Assembly: GCF_024703995.1 (NCBI RefSeq)
Contig: NZ_JAMXQV010000009.1
Coordinates: 294,599 to 358,598 of the forward strand
Reading direction: 5' to 3'
Length of the DNA stretch: 64,000 nucleotides
Source of the DNA: Amycolatopsis iheyensis
Lineage (GTDB): Bacteria > Actinomycetota > Actinomycetes > Mycobacteriales > Pseudonocardiaceae
Shown here: positions 1 through 7,891 of the stretch, piece after piece
Position numbering within the stretch: the stretch's first letter is position 1
Layout of the letters: each line of letters begins with the position of its first letter
Notes under the pieces: model-generated
Database searches by the model: none
Told to the model about the DNA's origin: nothing
Seen by the model: only the letters and a program-made list of their open reading frames with translations
Made by a program: the position numbers and the translations under genes

Positions 1-2
1 GG

Positions 3-914
3 GACTACGCGCTGCGCGAGCTCGACGGCGACATGAAACCGTCCTACACCAACGGCGACTGCGCGCTCGGCGTCAACAACGGCGGCAAGCACTCGGTCGA
101 CGTCACCTACCTCGCGGCCGCCGAGGCCACCGGCCGCTGCACCGTCGAGGTCCTGCACCACGTCACCGACGTCGCGCTCGCGCCGGACGGCCGCTGGGAG
201 GTCCACGTCGACCGCATCGACACCGCCGGCACGGTGCTGGAGAAGAAGGTTCTCACCGCGAAGTCGCTCGTCATGGCGGCCGGGACCGCCGGCACGACCC
301 GGCTGCTGATGCGCGCCGGCGCGAAAGGCGCCATCCCCGACCTGCCCGACGCGCTCGGCGCCGGCTGGGGCACCAACGGCGACCGCATCTACACCTGGAC
401 GAACCTGGCCGACGACTTCGGCGCGCCCCAGGGCGGCCCGGTCGTCTACGGCAGCAAGGAATGGGCCGACCCCGCGACGGCCAACACCGTCATCCAGGCG
501 TCGCTGCCGCCACTGCCGGACCTGCGGACGACGATGCTCGTCGGCTACGGCATCAGCGCCGGGCGCGGCCGGTTCGTCTACGACGCCGCGAAGGACGACG
601 CCGTCCTGCACTGGCCCTCGAACGCCGACGCGAAGCTGAGCGCACGCATCCACGAACGGATCTCCCGCATCGCCGGGCCGCTCGGCGTCCTGCTCGACAC
701 CACGGCCGTCGTGCCGAGCACGTGGCACCCGCTCGGCGGCGCCGCGCTGGGCTCGGTCTGCGACCTCGAAGGCCGCGTCCTCGGCCACCGCGGCCTCTTC
801 GTGCTCGACGGCGCCCTGATGCCCGGGACGACCGCCGCCTGCAACCCGTCGATGACCATCGCCGCCGTCGCCGAGCGCGCGCTGGACCGGTTGATCGCCG
901 AAGACACCTTCTGA
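3..914 (+). CDS. GMC-family FAD oxidoreductase, cholesterol-oxidase-like (5' end cut)
   Basis: Only the C-terminal 303 residues are in the window; the frame is open from base 3, and the FAD-binding N-terminus lies upstream. The opening residues (NGDCALGVNNGGKHSVD) and the C-terminal block STWHPLGGAALG ... ACNPSMTIAAVAERALD match the GMC C-terminal domain. They hold the His (HPLGG) and Asn (CNP) positions that act at the active site of class I cholesterol oxidases. In that family the enzyme oxidises a 3-beta-hydroxysteroid with O2 and isomerises it to the 4-en-3-one. A sterol substrate would fit the steroid cluster some 48 kb away, but another alcohol is possible. Whether it is secreted cannot be judged without the N-terminus. 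Confidence 0.8.
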   Translation, partial: DYALRELDGDMKPSYTNGDCALGVNNGGKHSVDVTYLAAAEATGRCTVEVLHHVTDVALAPDGRWEVHVDRIDTAGTVLEKKVLTAKSLVMAAGTAGTTRLLMRAGAKGAIPDLPDALGAGWGTNGDRIYTWTNLADDFGAPQGGPVVYGSKEWADPATANTVIQASLPPLPDLRTTMLVGYGISAGRGRFVYDAAKDDAVLHWPSNADAKLSARIHERISRIAGPLGVLLDTTAVVPSTWHPLGGAALGSVCDLEGRVLGHRGLFVLDGALMPGTTAACNPSMTIAAVAERALDRLIAEDTF

Positions 915-927
915 TCGCACGTGATGA

Positions 928-948
928 CGCCGGCGTTCTCGGCCGGCG
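928..948. terminator. GC-rich hairpin between convergent genes
   Basis: A 7-bp inverted repeat, CGCCGGC (928-934) and GCCGGCG (942-948), encloses a 7-nt loop. It sits 13 bp past the oxidoreductase stop and before the stop of the convergent kinase-like gene. There is no T tract, so it would be an actinobacterial-style terminator at best. Confidence 0.4.
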
Positions 949-958
949 ACGTCGTGAA

Positions 959-1894
959 CTACCTGGGTGACCGGTTCGCGGGCAAGCCGGCCAGCGCCAG
1001 CTGCCGAGCGATTTCGTCGCGCGGGTAAGGCGTCTTGCGGCTTTCGGTGTGCAGCGCGAAGTAGAAGTCGTTGACGACCTCGGCCAGCGCGGCGTAGCGG
1101 TCGCGCAGGTCCGGCTCGTCGAGGTCGTTGCGCACGGCCCAGTTCGTCAAGCGGGCCAGCACGTAGGCCTGGTCGTGCCGGGAGTGGTCGTCGAGGAACT
1201 CCGCTTCGGCGCTCGAAAGCTCGAACTCCGGCATCGCCATGAGCCCGAAGTCGCCGAGGTAGAGCCGGTCCCCGTCGGTCAGGATGTTCGCGAAGTGCGC
1301 GTCGAAGTGCTGGACGCCCTGACCGGCCAGGAAGTCGGTGGCCGCACGCAGGTCGCGGTGGGCCGGGCCAAGGCCGGCCGGGTTGTCGCCGAGCCAGTCC
1401 GCGAGGTTCCGCGGGAAGTACTCGAGGAACAGCACGAGGTCGGTGGTGGATTCGGTGAGGGCGGACAGTCGGCGCCGGACGCCCGGGTCGCCGTGCCAGA
1501 ACGCGACGTCCTCCTCGATGTCCGTGCGGGGGCGCGGTAGCCCGGGCCGGACCCGCCAGTGGTGCAGGAGCGGGAAGTTCTCGCACTGCCCGGTGCGGAC
1601 CCACTCGGTGGCGGCGAGGTGCGCGCTCAGCTCTCGCCAGGCGCTGATGCCCGCGGAACCCACACCGTAGTGGTACCAGGGTGGCAGCCCGTGGAGCTCG
1701 GCGGTCGAGCCCTCGTGGCGGACCTCGAGGTCGGTGAGCGCGACGCGCTTCACGAAGACCGGCTCACCCGCCACGGTCAGCAGCCAGGTCGAGCCGCCGA
1801 TCCCGGCGCCGAGCGGGCGCGCGGTGTCGAGGAGGTCGTCGGGGGCGGCGGCGAGGGCGGCGGCGATCTGGTCGTGACGGGCGAGCCGGGTCAT
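959..1894 (-). CDS. Kinase-fold protein, function unknown
   Basis: This 311-residue protein has a kinase-like layout. A possible nucleotide-binding segment (GAGIGGSTWLL, then VFVKRV) lies near residues 28-52, and the catalytic-loop-like HFDAHFANIL and DFGLM near residues 196-220 are in the right order. HFDAH replaces the usual HRD or HGD motif, so it is closer to the aminoglycoside-phosphotransferase/choline-kinase group than to Hanks kinases. It starts at ATG 1894, only 13 bp after the stop of the dehydrogenase gene on the same strand, so the two are probably cotranscribed. The substrate cannot be deduced. Confidence 0.6.
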   Translation of the reverse strand: MTRLARHDQIAAALAAAPDDLLDTARPLGAGIGGSTWLLTVAGEPVFVKRVALTDLEVRHEGSTAELHGLPPWYHYGVGSAGISAWRELSAHLAATEWVRTGQCENFPLLHHWRVRPGLPRPRTDIEEDVAFWHGDPGVRRRLSALTESTTDLVLFLEYFPRNLADWLGDNPAGLGPAHRDLRAATDFLAGQGVQHFDAHFANILTDGDRLYLGDFGLMAMPEFELSSAEAEFLDDHSRHDQAYVLARLTNWAVRNDLDEPDLRDRYAALAEVVNDFYFALHTESRKTPYPRDEIARQLALAGLPANRSPR

Positions 1895-1907
1895 GCTTCG
1901 AAGCTAC

Positions 1908-2981
1908 TCAAGGACGCACCACGGTGAGGGCGAAGCGCGTCCGGCCGCTCGCCGCGTGGTCCAGCGCGGCGCCGATTTCGTCGAGGGCGAACTCCGTGAC
2001 GGCGAACTGGCCGAGGTCCAGCAGACCGGCGCGAGCCAGCGCGATCAGGCCCGCGTTGGCCGTCCGCGGGGCCATCCACTGGCCGCGCACGGTGACGCTG
2101 TTGCGCATCAGCCAGGGGTAGGGAAGAGCGAGATCGTCGCCGCCGAGCATGCCGACGCCGCCCATCAGCACGACCCGGCCGTACTCGCGGACCGCCATCG
2201 CCGCGGCCCGCACCGGCGCGGTGCTCGCGGACGGCGGCAGCAGGTCGAGCACGACGTCGATCGGCCCGGGTGCCGCGGCACCCAGGCGGGCCGTGTCGCC
2301 GTCACCAGTGAGCCGCACGGTCCGGACGCGGGCGCCGAAGCGCCGTTGCAAGTCGGCGAGTGCGGCTTCGTCGCGACCCGGCGCCACCACGCACGCCGCG
2401 CCCATGGCCAGCGCGACCGCGACCCCCGTGCTGCCGAAGTTCCCGGTGGCGCCGCTGACCAGCACCGTCTCGCCAGGGCGGAGATCGGCCGCGAGCAGCC
2501 CGCCGTACGGCACGAGACAGAGGGTGAGCGCGGTCCACCGGCCGGCCTCCGCCGGGTCGATCGGCCCGAGCGGGATCGCGTTCTCGGTCGGGAGGAGGAG
2601 CTGCTCGGCGTAGGCGCCGTGGCCGAAGTAGCGCTGCAGGACCAGGCCGCCTTCGCCGCGCGCGCTCAGCCCCTGCAGCGTGATGTCCGGGGTGCGCGCG
2701 TCGTCGCGGGCGCGGATCACCGGGTCGCAGAGCACCCAGTCACCGGCAGCCAGGCGGGTCGCGTCGGGGCCGGTCGCCCGCACCCGGCCGACCGCGCCCG
2801 CGCCCGGCACGACCGGCAGCGTCAGCTGGTAGTTCCGGTCGCCGCGGAACACCTCCGCCGCGTAGGGCAGCACGGGCGCGGCGACGACGTCGACGAGGAC
2901 TTCGCCGGTGCCGAGCACCGGCGCGGGAACTTCGTGCACGGACAGGGGTTTGCCGAATTCTTCGAGGAGAGCAGCTCGCAT
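1908..2981 (-). CDS. Medium-chain (zinc-type) alcohol dehydrogenase / quinone oxidoreductase
   Basis: This is a 357-residue MDR-superfamily protein with the GroES-like N-terminal half (LSVHEVPAPVLGTGEVLVDV) and a Rossmann half with GATGNFGSTGVAVALAMGA. The coenzyme fold is therefore clear, while the four-Cys structural zinc site is not evident, which points to a quinone-oxidoreductase-like branch. I start it at ATG 2981 (MRAALLEEFG), where family homology begins; an in-frame ATG 16 codons upstream would run into the promoter of the divergent regulator. It probably leads an operon with the kinase-like gene. The XRE regulator at 3063 is a plausible controller because the two genes share an 81-bp promoter region. 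Confidence 0.8.
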   Translation of the reverse strand: MRAALLEEFGKPLSVHEVPAPVLGTGEVLVDVVAAPVLPYAAEVFRGDRNYQLTLPVVPGAGAVGRVRATGPDATRLAAGDWVLCDPVIRARDDARTPDITLQGLSARGEGGLVLQRYFGHGAYAEQLLLPTENAIPLGPIDPAEAGRWTALTLCLVPYGGLLAADLRPGETVLVSGATGNFGSTGVAVALAMGAACVVAPGRDEAALADLQRRFGARVRTVRLTGDGDTARLGAAAPGPIDVVLDLLPPSASTAPVRAAAMAVREYGRVVLMGGVGMLGGDDLALPYPWLMRNSVTVRGQWMAPRTANAGLIALARAGLLDLGQFAVTEFALDEIGAALDHAASGRTRFALTVVRP

Positions 2982-3062
2982 GGTCCGAGCATCGGAGAAT
3001 TCGGGAGGCGCAGCCAGGCCTGGTATCATCCTGGGACTGTCGAGTGCCAGGCGGAGGTCGTC
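2982..3062. promoter_or_regulatory. Divergent promoter region with CCAGGCCTGG palindrome
   Basis: A perfect 10-bp palindrome CCAGGCCTGG (3014-3023) lies immediately before TATCAT (3024-3029), a plausible -10 box for the XRE gene. The position fits an autoregulatory operator also covering the dehydrogenase promoter. Confidence 0.45.
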
Positions 3063-3842
3063 ATGCCGGACGCGGCCCGGGCCGGGCTGGGCGAGTTCCT
3101 GCGGTCCCGGCGTGAGCGGCTGAGCCCGGCGGCGCTGGGTCTGCCGGACCGGCGGCGGCGCCGGACGCCGGGCCTGCGGCGCGAGGAGGTCGCCGAGCTG
3201 GCCGGCATCGGCGTCGACTGGTACATCCGGCTCGAGCAGGGCCGCACGGTCAGCCCGTCATCCACGACCGTCGAGGCGCTCGCCCGCGCGCTCCGGCTGG
3301 ACGACACCGAGCGCGCGCACCTGCGGGCCCTGGCGCGGAACCCGGCCCGGACCGCGTTCCGCCGCGAGCGCGTCCCGGACGCCACTCGGCGGCTCGTCGA
3401 GGGCCTGACCCAGCCGGCGTACGTGACCGGCCGCCGTTGGGACGTGCTGGCCTGGAACCCGCCGGCGGCCGCGTTGTTCACCGACTTCGGCGTGGTGCCG
3501 GAGGCGGACCGGAACGCACTCGTGTACCTGCTGCTCGACGAGCGGGCACGGCGGCTGTTCGGCGACGGCTGGGCCACGCAGGCCGAGCACGCGGTGGCGC
3601 AGTTCCACGCCGCGCACGATCTGTGGGCCGGCGACCCGGCGTTCACCGCGCTGGCCGGGCGGTTGCGCGCGGGGTGCCCGGAGTTCAGCGCGTGGTGGGA
3701 CCGCCACGACGTCATCCACAGTGGACCCGGCCGGAAGACGCTGTACCGGCCCGGACCCGAAGAGTTCGACTACGCGACCTTCCAGGCGAACGAGGACCCG
3801 GCCCTGCGGCTGACGATCTACGCCCCGACCAGCGGCAGGTAG
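3063..3842 (+). CDS. XRE-family regulator with MmyB-like ligand-binding domain
   Basis: The protein has 259 residues. The N-terminal HTH (residues ~8-75) has the signature GLRREEVAELAGIGVDWYIR followed by LEQGR, typical of the actinobacterial helix-turn-helix/MmyB family. The C-terminal ~170 residues contain the usual MmyB elements: WDVLAWNPPAAALF, LVYLLLDERARRLFGD, WW.RHDV and the closing DPALRLTIYAP. Family members are often divergent from a dehydrogenase they repress, which is exactly the arrangement here. The ATG at 3063 is preceded by a GGCGGAGG-type ribosome site. The last 25 bp overlap the 3' end of the convergent TetR gene. Confidence 0.85.
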   Translation: MPDAARAGLGEFLRSRRERLSPAALGLPDRRRRRTPGLRREEVAELAGIGVDWYIRLEQGRTVSPSSTTVEALARALRLDDTERAHLRALARNPARTAFRRERVPDATRRLVEGLTQPAYVTGRRWDVLAWNPPAAALFTDFGVVPEADRNALVYLLLDERARRLFGDGWATQAEHAVAQFHAAHDLWAGDPAFTALAGRLRAGCPEFSAWWDRHDVIHSGPGRKTLYRPGPEEFDYATFQANEDPALRLTIYAPTSGR

Positions 3843-4396
3843 ACCTCGTCGACGATGCCGACGAGCACGTCGTCGTCCGCTGTGGTCAGTCCGCGGGTGA
3901 GGAGCTCGTTGCGCAGCAGCACGAGCGCCACGGTGGCGACGCGCGGCGTGCGTGCCGAGGGCCGGGCCTCGCCGCGCTCGACGGCCCGCTCGAGGATGTC
4001 GAGCCAGGTTTTCGCGCCGCCCTCGGCGGCCCGCTCGTAGAGCTGCTCCCGGAGCTCGGGCTCGTCGCCGACGCCGGTCAGCAGGCCGCGGAGGATCCGG
4101 CCGGCGGGGGAGGTCTGACCGCAGTTGATCGCGCGCAACAGGGTCAGCGCGTCTTCGCGGAGGCTGCCGGTGTCGGGCGGTTCGAGGGTGTCCTCGGCCA
4201 GGTGCCGGTAGGCGGCGACGCCGAGCGCGGCGCGGTTGGGCCAGCGGCGGTAGAGGGCGTTCTTGTTGGTGCCGGCCCGCTGCGCGACCCGTTCCATGGT
4301 CAGGCCGGGGTAGCCGGCCTCGGCGAGTTCGGCCGCGGCGGCACGCAGGATCGCGTCTTCCAGTGCGGCGCCTCGGCGGCGGGTCTGCTCGGCCAT
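3818..4396 (-). CDS. TetR-family transcriptional regulator
   Basis: The protein has 192 residues, with an N-terminal TetR HTH (residues ~10-56: AILRAAAAELAEAGYPGLTM, then ERVAQRAGTNKNALYRRWPN) and a C-terminal domain like those of TetR_C-type repressors (LREQLYERAAEGGAKTWLDI). It is divergent from the TIM-barrel gene at 4456. A perfect 12-bp inverted repeat fills the 59-bp gap, so it almost certainly represses itself and that neighbour. Confidence 0.88.
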   Translation of the reverse strand: MAEQTRRRGAALEDAILRAAAAELAEAGYPGLTMERVAQRAGTNKNALYRRWPNRAALGVAAYRHLAEDTLEPPDTGSLREDALTLLRAINCGQTSPAGRILRGLLTGVGDEPELREQLYERAAEGGAKTWLDILERAVERGEARPSARTPRVATVALVLLRNELLTRGLTTADDDVLVGIVDEVYLPLVGA

Positions 4397-4412
4397 GCCC
4401 GCACTCTACCGC

Positions 4413-4442
4413 TTTAGGGTACGGTACGGTCCGTACCCTAAA
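4413..4442. promoter_or_regulatory. TetR operator, perfect 12-bp inverted repeat
   Basis: TTTAGGGTACGG (4413-4424) and CCGTACCCTAAA (4431-4442) are exact reverse complements around the spacer TACGGT. The site lies 17 bp upstream of the TetR start and 13 bp upstream of the ATG at 4456, so bound repressor would cover both promoters. Confidence 0.8.
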
Positions 4443-4455
4443 TTGCGGAGGCAGC

Positions 4456-5469
4456 ATGCGAGGCAAAGGCATCGGCTACGACACCGGCTTGGCGCGCGAC
4501 GGGCGGTTCAACCGGCCGTTCGACCCGGACCTGGTCCGCCGCGAGCTGACGATCATCCGCGACGACCTGCACTGCACGGCGGTGCGCCTGATCGGTACCG
4601 ACCTCGATCGTCTGGAGCACGCGGCCCGGGAGGCGGCCGCGCTCGGGCTGGAGGTGTGGTTCTCGCCGTTCCCCTGGGACCGCACGCAGGAGGAGATCCT
4701 CGCGCTGCTGGCCGACGGCGCCACCCGAGCCGAGCGGCTCCGGTCGGCGGGCGCGGAGGTCGTGTTCGTGACCGGCGCCGAGCTGAGCTTGTTCAACCAC
4801 GGTTTCCTGCCGGGGGAAGGGCTCGAAGAGCGGCTGGGCGGCCTGCTGGCGTCCCGGGACCTGGTGGCCGGGCTGGCGGAGCGGGTCAACGAGTTCCTGG
4901 CACGCGCGGTGGCGGCGGTGCGCGAGCGGTTCGGCGGTCGAGTGACGTACGCGGCGATCCCGCTGGAGCGGGTCGACTGGACGCCGTTCGACATCGTTTC
5001 GGTGGACGCGCACCGCTCGAAGGAGGTGGCGCACCAGTACCGCGCGGGCATCCGCGAGCTGGTGAAGCAGGGCAAGCCGGTGGCGATCACGGAGTTCGGC
5101 GTGACGCCCTACCGAGGCGCGGCCGACCTTGGCGCCCGCTGCGGCGAAATCCTGGAGTACGAGGGCGGCGAACCGGTCCGCTTGAACGGCGTGTACGAGC
5201 GGGACGAACAGGAGCAGGCGCGGTACTTCCGGGAGCTGCTGGAGGTGTTCGAAACGGAGGGCGTGGACGCGGCGTTCGCTTGCACGTTCGTGTGTTACGG
5301 CCTGGTGCACCGGGCCGACCCGCGGACGGACCTGGACATGGCGAGCTGGGGCGTGGTGAAGGTGCTGGAGGAGGGAGTGGGGGAGAGGTACGAAGGTGTG
5401 CCTTGGGAACCGAAGGCGGCGTTCAACGCCTTGGCCAACTGGTATCGGGAACCCGCACCCATCAGATGA
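4456..5469 (+). CDS. TIM-barrel glycoside-hydrolase-like protein of unknown role
   Basis: The protein has 337 residues and begins MRGKGIGYDTGLARDGRFNR. The succession of short beta/alpha units with acidic residues at strand ends (AVRLIGTDLDRLEHA, LEVWFSPFPWD, VVFVTGAELSLFNHG, VAITEFGVTPYRGA) resembles a glycoside-hydrolase TIM barrel; ITEFG places a Glu where retaining glycosidases keep the nucleophile. Relatives in Streptomyces carry the label abortive infection protein from my memory, a label I cannot verify and do not adopt. There is no signal peptide, so it is cytosolic. It starts 13 bp past the TetR operator and is likely repressed by the gene product of 3818-4396, so its inducer is probably a small molecule. 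Confidence 0.6.
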   Translation: MRGKGIGYDTGLARDGRFNRPFDPDLVRRELTIIRDDLHCTAVRLIGTDLDRLEHAAREAAALGLEVWFSPFPWDRTQEEILALLADGATRAERLRSAGAEVVFVTGAELSLFNHGFLPGEGLEERLGGLLASRDLVAGLAERVNEFLARAVAAVRERFGGRVTYAAIPLERVDWTPFDIVSVDAHRSKEVAHQYRAGIRELVKQGKPVAITEFGVTPYRGAADLGARCGEILEYEGGEPVRLNGVYERDEQEQARYFRELLEVFETEGVDAAFACTFVCYGLVHRADPRTDLDMASWGVVKVLEEGVGERYEGVPWEPKAAFNALANWYREPAPIR

Positions 5470-5531
5470 ATCGTCGACCAAGAAGCTCTCGACCTTGCCA
5501 ACAACCACCGAACAGCGCTAACTTCAAAGCG

Positions 5532-5550
5532 CTAGACATCGGATGTCCAG
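5532..5550. promoter_or_regulatory. Operator-like palindrome upstream of the lyase
   Basis: CTAGACATCGGATGTCCAG is an inverted repeat with one mismatched pair: GACATC (5535-5540), centre g5541, GATGTC (5542-5547). It sits 73 bp before the lyase ATG. Two AGCGCT hexamers (5514-5519 and 5528-5533) precede it; the first continues as AGCGCTAAC, the half-sequence also seen in the galM operator at 27063. Confidence 0.5.
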
Positions 5551-5622
5551 CCCCAGCCGGGGCCCGTCCGCCGACCGATGTGCACCCCTGTCGAACGACT
5601 CGTCAGGAAGGACACACCGACG

Positions 5623-6390
5623 ATGCCGGAATTCCCCCGCAAGACGGCCCTCGCCGTCGCCGCGCTCAGCCTGTCGCTGCTTGTCGCCCCCGCTGCCCAG
5701 GCGGCCACGCTGTGGCACCCCGACCCCGCCACCGACGGCCTCAAGGCCTTCGAGGGCATCGAGGCCGACCGCGGGCACCACCACCCCGACCGCAAGTACG
5801 TCGTCGTCGAGGGCGACCACTACCGCTTCAACATCTGGAAGGACGACCGCGACACCACCGGCGGCGGCGACCGTCAGCGCACCGAGTCCAAGGGCATGGT
5901 GCAGAGCGGCAGCACGCTCAAGATGCACGACGGCGAGACCTGGACGCTGTCCTACGACATGTACATCCCGGGCTCGCTGCACGGCACCAGCAAGTTCACC
6001 CACATCTTCCAGACGAAGACGCCGTCCACCAACGGCGGCCCGTGGGTGACGCTCGACCTGACCCGCAGCGGCAGCAAGGAAATGCTCAACGCCCGCGCGT
6101 ACGCCAACTCGGGTTCGCCGAGCATCGCCGCCACGGACCTGGCGCCGCTGCGGGACAAGTGGATCACGATCGAGTGGACCTTCACGCCGGGCTCCAAGGG
6201 CAAGGCGGCGTGCGTCATCCGCACCGGCGGCTCGGTCGCGGCGCAGGGCAGCATGACGAACGTGAACATCCCCGACCAAGGCGACTACGTCCGCCCCAAG
6301 TGGGGGATCTACCGCTCGGTCCAGAGCGCGTCGTCCGACATCCTCGACACCTACCTGCTGTTCCGGAACTACACGGCTTCGCGCAAGTAG
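5623..6390 (+). CDS. Secreted polysaccharide lyase-like protein (heparin-lyase-type jelly roll)
   Basis: This 255-residue exported protein has a Sec signal peptide: basic MPEFPRK, a hydrophobic stretch to about residue 21, then PAAQA-A. The mature part has the pattern of the polysaccharide-lyase (PF14099-type) beta-jelly roll: WTLSYDMYIPGSL, FTHIFQTKTP, WITIEWTFTPGSKG and the closing RPKWGIYRS. These are the conserved strands of small actinobacterial heparin-lyase-like proteins. The start at ATG 5623 follows AGGAAGG and gives the correct signal peptide; an in-frame ATG at 5578 would add 15 hydrophilic residues. The polymer it attacks is unknown. The palindrome at 5532 suggests sugar-responsive control. 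Confidence 0.72.
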   Translation: MPEFPRKTALAVAALSLSLLVAPAAQAATLWHPDPATDGLKAFEGIEADRGHHHPDRKYVVVEGDHYRFNIWKDDRDTTGGGDRQRTESKGMVQSGSTLKMHDGETWTLSYDMYIPGSLHGTSKFTHIFQTKTPSTNGGPWVTLDLTRSGSKEMLNARAYANSGSPSIAATDLAPLRDKWITIEWTFTPGSKGKAACVIRTGGSVAAQGSMTNVNIPDQGDYVRPKWGIYRSVQSASSDILDTYLLFRNYTASRK

Positions 6391-6425
6391 GTGCGCTCGT
6401 TCGCGACCAGGGTGACACTGGCGCC

Positions 6426-7667
6426 ATGAAGGTCGTCGACGGGCAGCGCAGCGCGTACCGCCCGTCGACGACCGGGCCGCCGCCCTTGCGCCGGGGTCCG
6501 GTGCTGGTCATCGCCGCTTTCGCCGCGCTCGGCGGGGCCCTGATCCCGGCCGCCGCCGTGTCCGCGCTCTGGCGGGTCTGGCAGTTCTACGCCATGCTCT
6601 TCGGCCTGTTCGCCGCCGTCGAGCTGGTTGCCGTGGTCGTGGTGCTCGGGTGGCCGACGCGCAAGGCGGCCCGCAACACCGCGCTCGTCGCGCTCGCCGT
6701 GCTGGCGCTGTGGGTGGCCAGCCGCCCGCTCGGCCTGCTCGCGCGGCTCGATCCCTGGCAGCCGGCCGACACCGTCGTCGGCTTCACCGACTACGCCGCC
6801 GCCGCACTGCAGGTCATCGCCTTCTTCGGCTTCCTGGTCGTGGCGCGGCGGCGGGCGCACCCGTGGCCGTCGACGTTCCGCCGCGTCTCGGCCTGGGTCG
6901 TGCTGTTCCCCGTGCTCCTGCTGGTGCTCGCGACCGGCGCGGCGGGCACCGTCGCGGCCGGCGACAACCTCACCGGCAAGACCGCCTCGACCCTGCTCGA
7001 CGGCGGCACGCTCGAGTACTGCCGCCCGGACGGCATCCCGCTGGCCATGGACATCACCCGCCCGCGCCCGGACACCCGCGCCGCCCCGGTGGTGCTGTTC
7101 CTGCACGGCGGCGGGTTCGTCCTCGGCAACCGCAAGCCGGCCGGGCCGGGTGCGCTGCTCGCCGGGTCGCGGCTGGTCCCGCTGCGTGACGCCTTGACCG
7201 CGCGGGGCTTCGCGGTCGCCTCGATCGACTACCGCCTGGCGCCCGCCGCGCGCTGGCCCGCGCCACTCGAAGACGCGAAGTGCGCCGTCCGCTTCCTCAA
7301 GGGCAACGCGGCGGCGCTGAACCTCGACCCGGCCCGCGTCACGGCCGTCGGCACCGGCACCGGTGGCACGCTGGCCGCTCTGCTCGGGATGACCGGGGAG
7401 CTCAAGGCCGTGGCCGCCTTGGACGCGCCGGCCGAGTTCGACTTCGCGGGCCAGGACCCGCTCACCCGGGCCTCGATCCTGCTGGCGCTGGGCCGCGACC
7501 CGGCGACGCTGCGCGCGGCGAGCCCGCTGACGTACCCCGGCACCGGTGCGTCGCCGTTCCTGATCGAGGGCGGCCGCAAGTCGGCGGAGCTCGCGGACCA
7601 CCTGCGCGCGGCGGGCGTGCCGGTCACCACCAGCGGCGACGTGGCGGGCTTCCTGGCGTCGGCCTGA
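6426..7667 (+). CDS. Membrane-anchored alpha/beta-hydrolase-fold protein lacking the nucleophile Ser
   Basis: The protein has 413 residues. About five hydrophobic segments occupy residues ~25-185, followed by an alpha/beta-hydrolase domain of the hormone-sensitive-lipase type with the oxyanion motif FLHGGGFVLG and DYRLAPAARWPAPLEDAKCAV. The nucleophile elbow, normally GDSAGG, reads GTGTGG here, so the catalytic Ser is Gly. The C-terminus stops without the HGF-type catalytic His. It may thus be a pseudoenzyme or use other chemistry. The start at ATG 6426 gives a short basic leader before the first membrane segment. It stands alone, 35 bp after the lyase gene on the same strand. Confidence 0.7.
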   Translation: MKVVDGQRSAYRPSTTGPPPLRRGPVLVIAAFAALGGALIPAAAVSALWRVWQFYAMLFGLFAAVELVAVVVVLGWPTRKAARNTALVALAVLALWVASRPLGLLARLDPWQPADTVVGFTDYAAAALQVIAFFGFLVVARRRAHPWPSTFRRVSAWVVLFPVLLLVLATGAAGTVAAGDNLTGKTASTLLDGGTLEYCRPDGIPLAMDITRPRPDTRAAPVVLFLHGGGFVLGNRKPAGPGALLAGSRLVPLRDALTARGFAVASIDYRLAPAARWPAPLEDAKCAVRFLKGNAAALNLDPARVTAVGTGTGGTLAALLGMTGELKAVAALDAPAEFDFAGQDPLTRASILLALGRDPATLRAASPLTYPGTGASPFLIEGGRKSAELADHLRAAGVPVTTSGDVAGFLASA

Positions 7668-7772
7668 TCACTCCCAGACGACGACGTTGCGCCGCGTGGG
7701 GACCGGCGTCGGGTCCCAGCTGAACAGCTCCGGCGACCGCCCTCGGCCGCATCGGACCTGGCGGTCGTGCGG

Positions 7773-7785
7773 TAGCGTGGCGGGC
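7773..7785 (+). promoter_or_regulatory. -10 box of a leaderless transcript
   Basis: TAGCGT (7773-7778) lies seven bases before an ATG (7786), the geometry of actinobacterial leaderless promoters in which the A of the start codon is also +1. No Shine-Dalgarno sequence precedes that ATG. Confidence 0.5.
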
Positions 7786-7842
7786 ATGGACGGACGGGCG
7801 ATCTTCGGCGATCACTCGTACCGCTGCGACTTCTACGGTTGA
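7786..7842 (+). CDS. 18-residue leader peptide ORF upstream of the SahH-like gene
   Basis: ATG to TGA encodes MDGRAIFGDHSYRCDFYG, with no homologue that I recognise. It looks translated because the TAGCGT box is spaced for a leaderless start and its stop codon lies inside the 5' arm of a long stem-loop whose 3' arm touches the ribosome site of the next gene. The peptide is rich in aromatic residues and has one Cys and one His near the end. Two readings fit: a regulatory leader whose translation opens the stem, or a very short precursor peptide. The sequence cannot decide, and conservation upstream of other SahH-like genes would. Confidence 0.5.
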   Translation: MDGRAIFGDHSYRCDFYG

Positions 7843-7883
7843 CGGATTCCGGTTCCCGGGTCCACCTTTTCCGCCAACCGTAG
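7833..7883 (+). promoter_or_regulatory. Leader stem-loop (attenuator-like) before the SahH-like gene
   Basis: CTACGGTTG (7833-7841) pairs with CAACCGTAG (7875-7883). After one mismatch, CGGA (7843-7846) pairs with TCCG (7870-7873), giving 13 pairs in 14 positions and a 23-nt loop. The 5' arm contains the stop codon of the 18-codon ORF. The 3' arm ends in the AG of the AGGGA ribosome site (7882-7886) for the ATG at 7892, so folding should mask it. Confidence 0.6.
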
Positions 7884-7891
7884 GGAAACTC

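Noticed and set aside
1893..3062. N-terminal extension of the XRE regulator frame
   Set aside because: It lies antisense to the dehydrogenase; HTH homology starts at the ATG at 3063.
4395..6425. Long plus-strand open frame leading into the membrane hydrolase-fold gene
   Set aside because: It overlaps the TIM-barrel and lyase genes in another frame; only the part from ATG 6426 has a recognisable protein.
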